Source: CAYOFK01 sp964403185
GTDB lineage: Bacteria; Bacteroidota; Bacteroidia; Bacteroidales; VadinHA17
DNA length: 16,365 bases
Reading direction: 5' to 3'
Assembly: GCA_964403185.1 (NCBI GenBank)
Contig: CAYOFK010000056.1
Location: 1 to 16,365, forward strand
A model generated the notes under the pieces. The model was not told where the DNA came from. It did no database searches and was given only the letters and a program-made list of their open reading frames with translations. Below are positions 8,353 through 15,296 of this stretch, one piece after another (positions within the stretch are counted from its first letter, which is position 1; each line of letters opens with the position of its first letter). The position numbers were made by a program, and so were the translations under genes.

Positions 8353-8383
8353 TTGTTATTCCTGTTTCCTTTTTCTATATTGG
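8353..8383 (+). promoter_or_regulatory. Candidate promoter for the SiaC-like gene
   Basis: TTG (8353-8355) and TATATTGG (8376-8383) fit the Bacteroidota -33/-7 pattern (TTTG and TAnnTTTG) with a 20-base spacer, and the -7 box matches 7 of 8 positions. Transcription would start near 8390, about 30 bases before the gene start. This supports the gene being a separate unit from the permease gene that ends at 8215. Confidence 0.4.
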
Positions 8384-8418
8384 CAATAGCATCATAGCAA
8401 AATAACCATGAAACGAAC

Positions 8419-8826
8419 ATGATGAAACCTTACATTCTGGAACCGTCAGAGACCACACCCATGATTGAGCTCAATCCAGGAAAAAATATATTTATTATCG
8501 AAGGCTCCTCCAGGCCTGAAGATGTCCACTCTTTCTACTACAGTATTCTGGATTGGTTCCAACTGTTTAAAGAAAAGATTGAAACAGGGAAAATCCCAAA
8601 ATACACCCAAGATAATCCGCTCATCTTTAACTCCAGACTTGTTTATTTTAATTCTTCATCCGCAAAATTCCTGTATGACATTTTTATGGAGTTCAGGAAC
8701 ATTCAGGACATGAATATGACGGTGCAGGTAAACTGGCATTATGATGAAGATGACGAGGACATGCATGATGCAGGTATAGAAATGGCAGAGTTGGTTGAAA
8801 TGCCTTTCAACTTCATCTCTCAATAG
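8419..8826 (+). CDS. SiaC-like regulatory phosphoprotein (DUF1987)
   Basis: The 135-residue cytoplasmic protein has no signal or membrane segment. It shows the features of the SiaC/DUF1987 family: an N-terminal strand pattern (I-x-L-x-P-x-x-x-x-F-I-I-E-G-S-S-R-P-E), a helix with YYSILDWF (40-47), and the central strand LVYFNSSSAKFLYDIF (74-89), whose Ser-rich loop corresponds to the phosphorylated Ser/Thr region. The C-terminal part has the acidic stretch YDEDDED (108-114). In Pseudomonas SiaC is phosphorylated by SiaB and dephosphorylated by SiaA, and in its unphosphorylated form it activates a diguanylate cyclase. No SiaA, SiaB or GGDEF gene is nearby, so partners here are unknown. The start at 8419 gives MMKPYILEPS. 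An ATG at 8408 opens a 4-codon frame that ends at a TGA (8420-8422) overlapping this start codon. Confidence 0.85.
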   Translation: MMKPYILEPSETTPMIELNPGKNIFIIEGSSRPEDVHSFYYSILDWFQLFKEKIETGKIPKYTQDNPLIFNSRLVYFNSSSAKFLYDIFMEFRNIQDMNMTVQVNWHYDEDDEDMHDAGIEMAELVEMPFNFISQ

Positions 8827-8921
8827 AAGAGTTGAAGGCAGATGATAGTTTGGCCCTCATCACTGATCTCCTGGTAAAAAATGGCCTGCGGCGTTTTGTG
8901 AACAGATTATAGAGGGAACTG

Positions 8922-9036
8922 TACGCAAAGAACCGCTGAGCAGCGCCAAGGACCGCAAAGGGTTCTATTTAAATGCCGGGAATGTCTTTTTCCTGTCTTT
9001 GCGCAGCTTTGCGACATCTTTGCGCAGCTTTGCGTA
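8922..9036. repeat. Imperfect 115-bp palindrome containing a 21-bp-period direct repeat
   Basis: The outer arms TACGCAAAG (8922-8930) and CTTTGCGTA (9028-9036) are perfect complements. The left arm goes on as GCGCCAAGGACCGCAAAG-like text. The right arm holds two exact 18-bp copies of TCTTTGCGCAGCTTTGCG (8996-9013 and 9017-9034), spaced 21 bp apart. CGCAAAG/CTTTGCG words recur on both arms. Such CGCAAAG palindromes are familiar from intergenic DNA of Bacteroidota, though I cannot confirm copies elsewhere in this genome. It could form a long hairpin and block transcription from both sides. Confidence 0.7.
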
Positions 9037-9070
9037 ACAGCTCCTGAATAAAGAAGTCCGGTATTAATTA

Positions 9071-9101
9071 GAATGCATAATCTTATTTAATCAATGCATT
9101 C
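9071..9101. repeat. 8-bp inverted repeat with 15-base loop
   Basis: GAATGCAT (9071-9078) and ATGCATTC (9094-9101) are exact complements around an AT-rich 15-base loop. No U-tract follows, and the role is unknown. It may be part of the same degenerate repeat cluster as the palindrome to its left. Confidence 0.4.
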
Positions 9102-9155
9102 ATGGCAGGTGAATTAGCCACAAATGCATCAATAATTGACGAATACACGAATGAA

Positions 9156-9185
9156 AAGAGGCTGCCACACAGGTGACAGCCTCTT
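9156..9185 (-). terminator. Rho-independent terminator of the FadL-type gene
   Basis: AAGAGGCTG (9156-9164) pairs perfectly with CAGCCTCTT (9177-9185), and an inner CAC/GTG pairing extends the stem past one mismatch. Read on the minus strand the hairpin begins 22 bases after the stop codon at 9208 and is followed by a short T run (CTCTTTTCATT). This is the expected form for the end of the minus-strand transcript and could also stop transcripts from the left. Confidence 0.78.
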
Positions 9186-9207
9186 CTAAATATATGGTCA
9201 GGGTTTA

Positions 9208-10803
9208 TTAAAAGCTGAAATCAAGACCTACAGCAACAATGTTGGTTTTTTTAGCAAAAGTTTGTGTGTCGCCCGCACCATAAAAATTGGTATAGGATGC
9301 GTCTTTGTAGTTTGTTATCACATAGCCGAGGTTTAAACGAACATTATCCATAATGTTCCAGGCGCCGCCGAATCCGAATGAAGTGGCACTCAGGCTATAA
9401 CTCAGGTCATCCTGATAGTCGGGAGTAACGTTCCTCGTATCCGTTTGCCAGGCAGCGCTGACAAGGAATTTCCCAAAACTGTATTGAGCAGAAAAACTAA
9501 ATGCGGAAGAATTTTTTTCGATTTCATCTTCAAGTCCGTCCCAGTTTGCATTTTTATCAAAGTAATATTCCAAACCGGCAGATACCTGAAGGCCCGGTAA
9601 TGGCCGTACATTTACCCCTGCCGCAAGCAGGGCAGGTATATCGGCATTCGTTATCCCTCCGTCAGGATACAATGTAATAGGTGTTCCATCAGGCTGATAG
9701 CCCAGTAAAAAGTCGCTGACCGTTTCATTTGTAAGCTGCAATTTGGTCTGGAACTCATATTTAACGGCAATATCCAGAATCGGAACCGGTGAAAGATGCA
9801 CACTCACAATGGGGGCAAATCCAGATCCGGTCTGCTTTACATCAACATCCTGGTCGGTCACAAGAGAGGCTGTGGCTATGGATTGGGTTGCACCGGCAAT
9901 AGCCCCGGCTTCAACAGTAGTCAAAGCACCCAGGGCCTGGCCATAGGTCATACCCGGTGCATAGGCTCCAAACTGTGTGAGGAATCCGATTAACTGTGCA
10001 TCCGTTGCCGGATCCAGCGGATCACCTGCCTGAAGCACACCTGCATTGATCGCTGCATCGTATATGCCATAACTGGTATTGGCAATACCTGCAGCATAGC
10101 TATACAAACCTGCAACTCTTGTAAAAAAAGTATCGGCTCTGATCATGCCTCCGCCAGGGTTGGCATTGGGCTCCTGCGGATTGATCATCAGAGTTTTCAG
10201 ATATCCATTGTACTGATTGGAAGCCATAACATAACGGCCACCCGCTGCAACAGAAATCCAATCGTTAAGCTCATACGACACGCCTGCCTGGATGCCGTAA
10301 TATACTGATTTGCCCTCAAACATCAGGTCCACAGTATATTGTGTTGTGATGATATCACTGGCATTCAGGCTTTGAAGCAAATTGACTCCCGACAGAAATT
10401 CAAATCCGGGGACGCCTTTTTCAAATTTAGCCGAACCGCCTCCGCCAACAATATTAAAACCGGCAGAAAAGGCCCACTTCCCCATTTTAAAGGCACCATA
10501 TACACTGGGGTATATGGGGGCTTTCACATCCCCAATATATTCACTTTGGTTCAGAGAAATAAAATCATTGGACAAAGTCTGGGTTTGAAAAATGGATTGG
10601 TTGTTTATAGAAAAATGGAACCCATTATCCAGTTTGGTTAAACCGGCCGGATTAAAATACACAGCGTCTATTTCAATGGTCGCATACCTTGAAAAATAAC
10701 GCGCCCAGGCAGCACTTGAGTTGGTATTGGTCACAATGCCGCCGCCAAATGCCATTGGCGTCAACAAAAGCGCTGAAAATAAAGCCATTGCAAATTTTTT
10801 CAT
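9208..10803 (-). CDS. FadL/OmpP1/TodX-family outer-membrane transport protein
   Basis: The 531-residue protein begins with a signal peptide (MKKFAMALFSALLLTPMAFG, cleavage near residue 20). An N-terminal plug-like region follows, with the family's NPAG motif at 51-54 (DAVYFNPAGL), and then beta-strand-rich sequence to a C-terminal phenylalanine (AVGLDFSF), which fits recognition by the BAM machinery. Family members are 14-strand barrels that let hydrophobic compounds such as fatty acids or aromatics diffuse laterally through the outer membrane. A low-complexity, Ala/Gly-rich and probably helical stretch (about 231-315) interrupts the barrel pattern and makes the protein longer than typical E. 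coli FadL. The substrate is unknown. The gene is monocistronic, with its own terminator and a likely promoter at 10831-10859, and is divergent from the sugar operon. Confidence 0.9.
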   Translation of the reverse strand: MKKFAMALFSALLLTPMAFGGGIVTNTNSSAAWARYFSRYATIEIDAVYFNPAGLTKLDNGFHFSINNQSIFQTQTLSNDFISLNQSEYIGDVKAPIYPSVYGAFKMGKWAFSAGFNIVGGGGSAKFEKGVPGFEFLSGVNLLQSLNASDIITTQYTVDLMFEGKSVYYGIQAGVSYELNDWISVAAGGRYVMASNQYNGYLKTLMINPQEPNANPGGGMIRADTFFTRVAGLYSYAAGIANTSYGIYDAAINAGVLQAGDPLDPATDAQLIGFLTQFGAYAPGMTYGQALGALTTVEAGAIAGATQSIATASLVTDQDVDVKQTGSGFAPIVSVHLSPVPILDIAVKYEFQTKLQLTNETVSDFLLGYQPDGTPITLYPDGGITNADIPALLAAGVNVRPLPGLQVSAGLEYYFDKNANWDGLEDEIEKNSSAFSFSAQYSFGKFLVSAAWQTDTRNVTPDYQDDLSYSLSATSFGFGGAWNIMDNVRLNLGYVITNYKDASYTNFYGAGDTQTFAKKTNIVAVGLDFSF

Positions 10804-10830
10804 AGTTTAATTTATTGGTTACCGAAGCAC

Positions 10831-10859
10831 CAAATTAAAAGGATTCTTCAGAAAGACAA
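10831..10859 (-). promoter_or_regulatory. Candidate promoter of the FadL-type gene
   Basis: On the minus strand TTTG (10859-10856) is followed after 17 bases by TTAATTTG (10838-10831). The latter matches the Bacteroidota -7 consensus TAnnTTTG at 7 of 8 positions. Transcription would start about 20 bases before the ATG at 10803. The spacer is slightly shorter than usual. Confidence 0.35.
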
Positions 10860-10931
10860 AATAAATTAAGTTAAATTTTGATCCGGGTGTATGAATCAGA
10901 ATAATTATTTTTAAGTTTCATTTGTTTTTGT

Positions 10932-10947
10932 ATCACTTTCAAGTGAT
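10932..10947. promoter_or_regulatory. 16-bp dyad, possible operator between divergent genes
   Basis: ATCACTT-tc-AAGTGAT is a perfect 7+7 dyad in the 255-bp region between the divergent FadL-type gene (start 10803) and the sugar operon (start 11059). A second, widely spaced inverted pair, TAGTAAAG (10965-10972) and CTTTACTA (11003-11010), sits between it and the operon and overlaps the candidate -7 box. A dimeric regulator could bind either site. No regulator gene is in the window to pair with it. Confidence 0.35.
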
Positions 10948-11006
10948 CAAATACCTTATAACAATAGTAAAGTGGTGTTTCTTGTTTTTAACTATTTTAA
11001 GACTTT

Positions 11007-11017
11007 ACTATCTTTAA
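11007..11017 (+). promoter_or_regulatory. Candidate -7 box for the DUF6807/oxidoreductase operon
   Basis: TATCTTTA (11009-11016, within ACTATCTTTAA) matches TAnnTTTG at 7 of 8 positions and would give a leader of about 36 bases before the ATG at 11059. The -33 region (TTGTTTTT near 10982) is only roughly placed. One arm of the TAGTAAAG/CTTTACTA pair overlaps this box. Confidence 0.3.
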
Positions 11018-11058
11018 GGATCGCAGTAATCATTTACCCTGCAGATTAGATTTTTCGT

Positions 11059-12321
11059 ATGGATCCTTTCCGGAAAAGTGCTGGTATTTTACGAGCTATT
11101 TATTGCATCCTGTTGCCGGGGCTGATGTTTCTTAACGCCTCTTCGCAAACCATTCTGGCAGAAATAACGGTTGATGCCGGGAACCGGCTCCGGATACATA
11201 CTCCAATGGTTGTTTCTCTGGGAAAAACCCCTCTGATAATGAATGCAGCTTGCCTGCTAAAACCATTAGACCGCTCTGCCCCTGCCGATTGCCAGATACA
11301 AAATAATCAGCTATATTTTATCCTGCCGGACACCCTCCATCCGGGAGAAAAAAAAACTTTCTTTCTCTACAAAACAGAAAAAACAGCCATAACCTCTATC
11401 ACTTCAGAGTTAAATCAAAAATCAGTGCTGATCAAAAGTAATGGTCGTCATATTCTGGAGTATCATCATGCCGCCAGCTACCCTGCCAAAGGTGTTGATT
11501 CAGTGTATAAAAGAAGTGGATTTATACATCCCCTTTGGTCGCCCGAAGGGAATGTACTGACACGGATCCAGCCACCCGACCACTACCACCATTACGGGAT
11601 ATGGAACCCCTGGACCAAAACACGCTTTGAGGGCCGTCCGGTTGATTTCTGGAATTTGAACAAGAACCAGGGGACGGTTGAACATGTCCGGTTTGAAAGC
11701 ATCCAAAGCGGTCCGGTTTTCGGAGGATTTCATGCCTTTCTGGATCATATAGACAAAACCCGTCCGGGCGGCAGTAAAACTGCCCTGCATGAAAAATTAA
11801 GCGTCAGGGTATGGAACATCAATGACGATTCCCTGTGGCTGATCGATTATGTTTCAGGCCTATTCTGCGCAACCGGCAGTCCGGTACTTCTTGAGAAATA
11901 CAGATATGGTGGATTTGGCTTCCGTGCAAGAGAGTCCTGGACCAATAAAAACAGCTGGGTATTGACCTCGCAAGGAAATACCAGGAAAGATGCAGACGGT
12001 ACCAGAGGGAAATGGTGCATTGTAGGAGGAGCAACGGAAACCGGAACATCAGGGATCGTCTTTATGGGACATCCCGGAAATCGTGAATTTCCTGAACCTA
12101 TGAGAATATGGCCGGAAGAAATGAACGGAGGAAGAGGCGATGTGTTTTTTAATTTTTGCCCGGTAAAGGAAAAGAAATGGAATCTTGAACCCGGCAAACA
12201 GTATCAGTTAAGATACCGCATGCTGGTATTTGAGGGAACAATCCTGCCTGAAACAGCCGAACGGTTTTGGCAGGATTTTGCAGATCCTCCCCAAACAAAA
12301 ATTACCTTTATGAATAATTAA
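11059..12321 (+). CDS. DUF6807 (PmoA-like) family secreted protein
   Basis: The 420-residue product has an N-terminal hydrophobic signal (about 10-27, IL...YCILLPGLMFLNASSQ), suggesting Sec export without a lipobox. The family is recognised from the core motif SGFIHPLWSPEGNVLT (153-168) followed by PPDHYHHYGIW (172-182), and from the Trp- and Gly-rich C-terminal half. Members are often annotated 'PmoA family' after a name unrelated to methane oxidation. The histidine cluster (H174, H176, H177) is the most likely functional site. DUF6807 genes often accompany Gfo/Idh/MocA oxidoreductases and ThuA in Bacteroidota and Planctomycetota sugar loci, as here. The biochemical activity is not established to my knowledge. 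It is the first gene of a four-gene run, and the next gene starts 6 or 12 bp after its stop. Confidence 0.87.
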   Translation: MDPFRKSAGILRAIYCILLPGLMFLNASSQTILAEITVDAGNRLRIHTPMVVSLGKTPLIMNAACLLKPLDRSAPADCQIQNNQLYFILPDTLHPGEKKTFFLYKTEKTAITSITSELNQKSVLIKSNGRHILEYHHAASYPAKGVDSVYKRSGFIHPLWSPEGNVLTRIQPPDHYHHYGIWNPWTKTRFEGRPVDFWNLNKNQGTVEHVRFESIQSGPVFGGFHAFLDHIDKTRPGGSKTALHEKLSVRVWNINDDSLWLIDYVSGLFCATGSPVLLEKYRYGGFGFRARESWTNKNSWVLTSQGNTRKDADGTRGKWCIVGGATETGTSGIVFMGHPGNREFPEPMRIWPEEMNGGRGDVFFNFCPVKEKKWNLEPGKQYQLRYRMLVFEGTILPETAERFWQDFADPPQTKITFMNN

Positions 12322-12327
12322 TACCCC

Positions 12328-13740
12328 GTGCATATGTCAACACATGAACTTCCCGGCAAGAAAAACCTTTCCCGGAGAAAATTTGTAAAATCCTCAATGG
12401 CCGGGTTGGTTGGTTCCAGCCTGGTATTGCCCTATGTTGTGCCATCGTCAGTTTTCGGGGCATCTGCTCCAGGTAACAATATCAATATTGCAGCTATCGG
12501 TGCCGGGCGCATCTCCAGGTCGCACGATATGCCCGAAACCCTGAAATACGACAACGCCAGAATAGTGGCCGTATGTGATGTGGATTCCAGACGCCTGAAA
12601 GAAGGAAAAAAATATATTGAGAATTATTATTCCGAGAAAAAAGGCAGGAAGAACTATATCGATGTAAAGATGTTTGGTGATTTCAGGGAGCTCCTGAAAC
12701 AAAAAGACATTGATGCGGTACTGATCAGCACTCCCGATCACTGGCATGCCATTCCGGCCATAGAAGCCGCCAAAGCAGGAAAGGACATCTACCTTCAAAA
12801 ACCAGCCTCACTGACCATTGCTGAAGGCAGGGCCCTCAGTGACACCATTCACAGGACAGGACGCATCCTTCAAATCGGCAGCCAGCAAAGATCGGCCAAT
12901 CCATGGCCGCAATTTAAGAAAGCCTGTGAACTTGTCCGTAATGGCCGTATCGGGGAACTTCATACGGTAACCATAGGATTGCCGGGTGACCCACCGGGTG
13001 TTGAAGAGCTTGAAATGCCCGTCCCGGAAAACCTGGATTACAACATGTGGCTGGGATCCACCCCATATGAATATTACACTGAAAAACGGGTGCACCCGCA
13101 AACCGGTTATTCCCGTCCCGGATGGCTCAGGTGTGAGCAATTTGGAGCCGGCATGATCACGGGATGGGGAGCACATCATGTGGATACTGCTCACTGGGGA
13201 ATGGGAACGGAATTCACCGGGCCTGTTGAGGTTGAAGCAGAAGCTGAATTCCCAACAAGCGGACTCTGGAATGTTCATGGTCCTTTTAGTGTAAAAGCAA
13301 AATATGCCAATGGTGTCACCATGCACATCAGCGGGGAACATCCCAACGGAGTGAAATTTGAAGGAACGGAAGGTTGGATCTTTGTGACCCGTGGCAACTA
13401 TTCGGTTACCTCCAGTGACCCGGTTACTGCGGATACTAACAAAAAATCACTGGATGCCAGCGATCCCGGGATACTTGAATCTGTGACCGGGCCGGATGAT
13501 ATCCACCTGTACCATAGTGAAGAACAACATGGCAACTGGCTGGATTGTATTAAAACAAGGAAACAACCAGTGACCCCCGCTGAGACCGGACACCGGTCCT
13601 GCAGTGCCTGCCTGGTAAGCCATATTGCCATGAAAATACCCGGAAAACTTTACTGGGACCCGGTAAATGAACGCTTTAAGAATAACGACCGTGCCAATGC
13701 CATGCTTTCCAGGCCCATGCGACTGCCCTGGCGCATCTGA
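12328..13740 (+). CDS. Tat-exported Gfo/Idh/MocA family oxidoreductase
   Basis: A twin-arginine signal is clear: LSRRKFVKSSMAG (residues 14-26) with a hydrophobic stretch after it. The enzyme would therefore be exported folded with its bound NAD(P). The Rossmann fold starts at INIAAIGAGRIS (52-63). STPDHWH (134-140) and QKP (157-159) follow, where the family's usual EKP has Gln for Glu but keeps the catalytic-type Lys158. GWGAHHVDTAHWGMG (279-293) supplies the conserved His pair before the C-terminal substrate domain. Family members oxidise or isomerise sugars and cyclitols, and exported ones often make 3-keto sugars. The substrate here is unknown. The first codon given is GTG (12328); the ATG two codons later (12334, MSTHELPGKK) is the more likely start and leaves the Tat signal intact. 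Translation is probably coupled to the gene before it. Confidence 0.92.
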   Translation: MHMSTHELPGKKNLSRRKFVKSSMAGLVGSSLVLPYVVPSSVFGASAPGNNINIAAIGAGRISRSHDMPETLKYDNARIVAVCDVDSRRLKEGKKYIENYYSEKKGRKNYIDVKMFGDFRELLKQKDIDAVLISTPDHWHAIPAIEAAKAGKDIYLQKPASLTIAEGRALSDTIHRTGRILQIGSQQRSANPWPQFKKACELVRNGRIGELHTVTIGLPGDPPGVEELEMPVPENLDYNMWLGSTPYEYYTEKRVHPQTGYSRPGWLRCEQFGAGMITGWGAHHVDTAHWGMGTEFTGPVEVEAEAEFPTSGLWNVHGPFSVKAKYANGVTMHISGEHPNGVKFEGTEGWIFVTRGNYSVTSSDPVTADTNKKSLDASDPGILESVTGPDDIHLYHSEEQHGNWLDCIKTRKQPVTPAETGHRSCSACLVSHIAMKIPGKLYWDPVNERFKNNDRANAMLSRPMRLPWRI

Positions 13741-13784
13741 AACATATAGTGGTGAATAAATGATGAACTAATTCAATATAAACC

Positions 13785-15176
13785 ATGTCAAAATTATTTT
13801 CCGCACTTGTGATAATGGCTTTAGTTGCATCATGCTCATCCAACAGAAATCCCGATAATTCCAATGGAAAAATTATGAAACTCATGATCCTTGATCCCGG
13901 TCATTTTCATGCCGGACTGGTCCTGAAAACCGGATATGAAGGTGTGGATCCTGTAGTCCACATTTTTGCCCCTAAAGGCCCGGATATTGAAAATTTCATA
14001 AACCAGGTGCAGCCATACAATACCAGAGAAGAACAGCCAACTAATTGGGTGACAAAAATTTACAAAAATCCTGATTACCTGGAAAAATTGATCGGCAGCC
14101 ATCCGGGCAACGTCATGGTCACTTCAGGCAACAACCGGGAAAAAACAGAATACATTTACCGGTGTATCGAAGCTGGCATAAATGTTTATGCCGACAAACC
14201 CATGGCCATCAGTACCGGCGATTTTGCCCTTCTTGAAAAAGCATTTACACTGGCCGGACAAAAAGGAGTACTGATCTATGATATCATGACCGAGCGCTTT
14301 GAGATCACCACCATGCTGCAAAAGGCCATGTCACAAATGCCCGGGGTTTTTGGCACCCTGGTAACAGGCACACCGGAAAAGCCGGCCATCGTTAAACAAA
14401 GTGTACACCATTTTTATAAATATGTATCCGGCAGCATCCTGAAACGCCCTGCCTGGTTTTTCGATGTAACCCAACAGGGAGAAGGCATAGTGGATGTAAC
14501 AACCCATCTTGTGGATCTGGTTCAATGGGAATGCTACCCTGAAGAGATCATCGACTATAAAAACGACATTGAAATAATAGATGCAAAACGCCGGCCTACC
14601 ATTCTTACGCCGGAGCAGTTCAAAGCAGTAACCAGGCTGGAAGAGTACCCCGGCTATCTTTTGAAAGATGTTGACAGCAACAAAATGGTGAAAGTATATG
14701 CCAATGGTGAAATTGTTTACAGGATAAAAGAGGTGTATGCAAAGGTTGCCGTGTCATGGAATTATAAGGCTCCTGATGGCACCGGGGACACACATTATTC
14801 CATCATGCGCGGCAGTAAAGCAAGCCTTGAAATAAAACAGGATGCGGCAGAACACTACCAACCCGCCCTATACATTATTCCTGCCGCAAACCAGGATGTG
14901 ACAGTCTTTACACAGGCGGTGAATAAGGCCATTGAAAATCTGCAGGAACTTTACCCGGGCATTTCCGTTGTAAAAACCGGCGATGGAATGAAAGTGAGAA
15001 TACCTGAAGAATACAAGGCAGGCCACGAAGCCCATTTCGGCCAGGTAACGGAACAGTTCATTGAGTATTTTAAAAACGGAAAACTTCCAGAATGGGAGGT
15101 CCCCAACATGCTGGCCAAATATTATACCACCACCAAAGCTTTGGAAATGGCAGTTAGCATGGAACCGGGACATTAA
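13785..15176 (+). CDS. Lipoprotein Gfo/Idh/MocA-like oxidoreductase (putative oxidoreductase C-terminal domain)
   Basis: The 463-residue protein opens with a lipoprotein signal, MSKLFSALVIMALVASC, with lipobox VASC and acylated C17. It would be membrane-anchored rather than Tat-exported. The nucleotide-binding start is atypical: MKLMILDPGHFHAGLVLK (31-48) has D-P-G-H-F-H-A-G-L in place of the usual G-x-G-x-x-G. Further on, GINVYADKPMAIS (131-143) carries DKP (137-139) where the family has EKP. GIVDVTTHLVDLVQWE (234-249) holds the likely catalytic His241. The C-terminal half matches the 'putative oxidoreductase C-terminal' type found in Bacteroidota. It probably acts on the same sugar route as its neighbour, 44 bp upstream. 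Whether it binds NAD(P) conventionally, given the altered loop, is open. Confidence 0.88.
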   Translation: MSKLFSALVIMALVASCSSNRNPDNSNGKIMKLMILDPGHFHAGLVLKTGYEGVDPVVHIFAPKGPDIENFINQVQPYNTREEQPTNWVTKIYKNPDYLEKLIGSHPGNVMVTSGNNREKTEYIYRCIEAGINVYADKPMAISTGDFALLEKAFTLAGQKGVLIYDIMTERFEITTMLQKAMSQMPGVFGTLVTGTPEKPAIVKQSVHHFYKYVSGSILKRPAWFFDVTQQGEGIVDVTTHLVDLVQWECYPEEIIDYKNDIEIIDAKRRPTILTPEQFKAVTRLEEYPGYLLKDVDSNKMVKVYANGEIVYRIKEVYAKVAVSWNYKAPDGTGDTHYSIMRGSKASLEIKQDAAEHYQPALYIIPAANQDVTVFTQAVNKAIENLQELYPGISVVKTGDGMKVRIPEEYKAGHEAHFGQVTEQFIEYFKNGKLPEWEVPNMLAKYYTTTKALEMAVSMEPGH

Positions 15177-15186
15177 ATAACATATA

Positions 15187-15266
15187 GACGGACCCTCTGA
15201 GTCGATAGGATTTCAGCGAAACGCTTAACTAATATGGTATATTAATAAGCGACTTACAAAGTCGCT
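15187..15266. repeat. Cluster of three hairpins in the operon's widest gap
   Basis: The 120-bp gap before the ThuA-like gene holds AGCG-aaa-CGCT (15215-15225), TAATAT-ggt-ATATTA (15230-15244) and AGCGACTT-aca-AAGTCGCT (15248-15266) in a row. A degenerate first arm, GACcctctgaGTC, lies near 15190. The last stem is perfect over 8 bp. No U-run follows, so it is not a standard terminator. It could be an inserted palindromic repeat, or an RNA stability or processing element that tunes expression of the last gene relative to the first three. Confidence 0.6.
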
Positions 15267-15296
15267 CTACATGGATCATTTAATGAAATTAAACAT

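Larger units (their letters stand above)
8827..9207. other. 381-bp gene-free region with degenerate repeats
   Basis: No coding frame is supported. The first part (8827-8915) shows nothing distinctive. It is followed by an imperfect palindrome built on TACGCAAAG/CTTTGCGTA (8922-9036), an 8-bp inverted repeat GAATGCAT/ATGCATTC (9071-9101), and an ACGAATACACGAAT stretch (9139-9152). The terminator of the FadL-type gene closes the region at 9156-9185. The plus-strand SiaC-like gene and the minus-strand FadL-like gene converge here. Confidence 0.65.

Noticed and set aside
8216..8418. Terminator or small gene between the permease and the SiaC-like gene
   Set aside because: Only a tiny TTCAG-t-CTGAA pairing is visible, with no T run, and no coding frame with a plausible start.
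12808..13341. Minus-strand open frame of 177 codons opposite the Tat oxidoreductase
   Set aside because: It is antisense to a gene with clear Rossmann, QKP and Tat motifs, and its own translation has no domain pattern.
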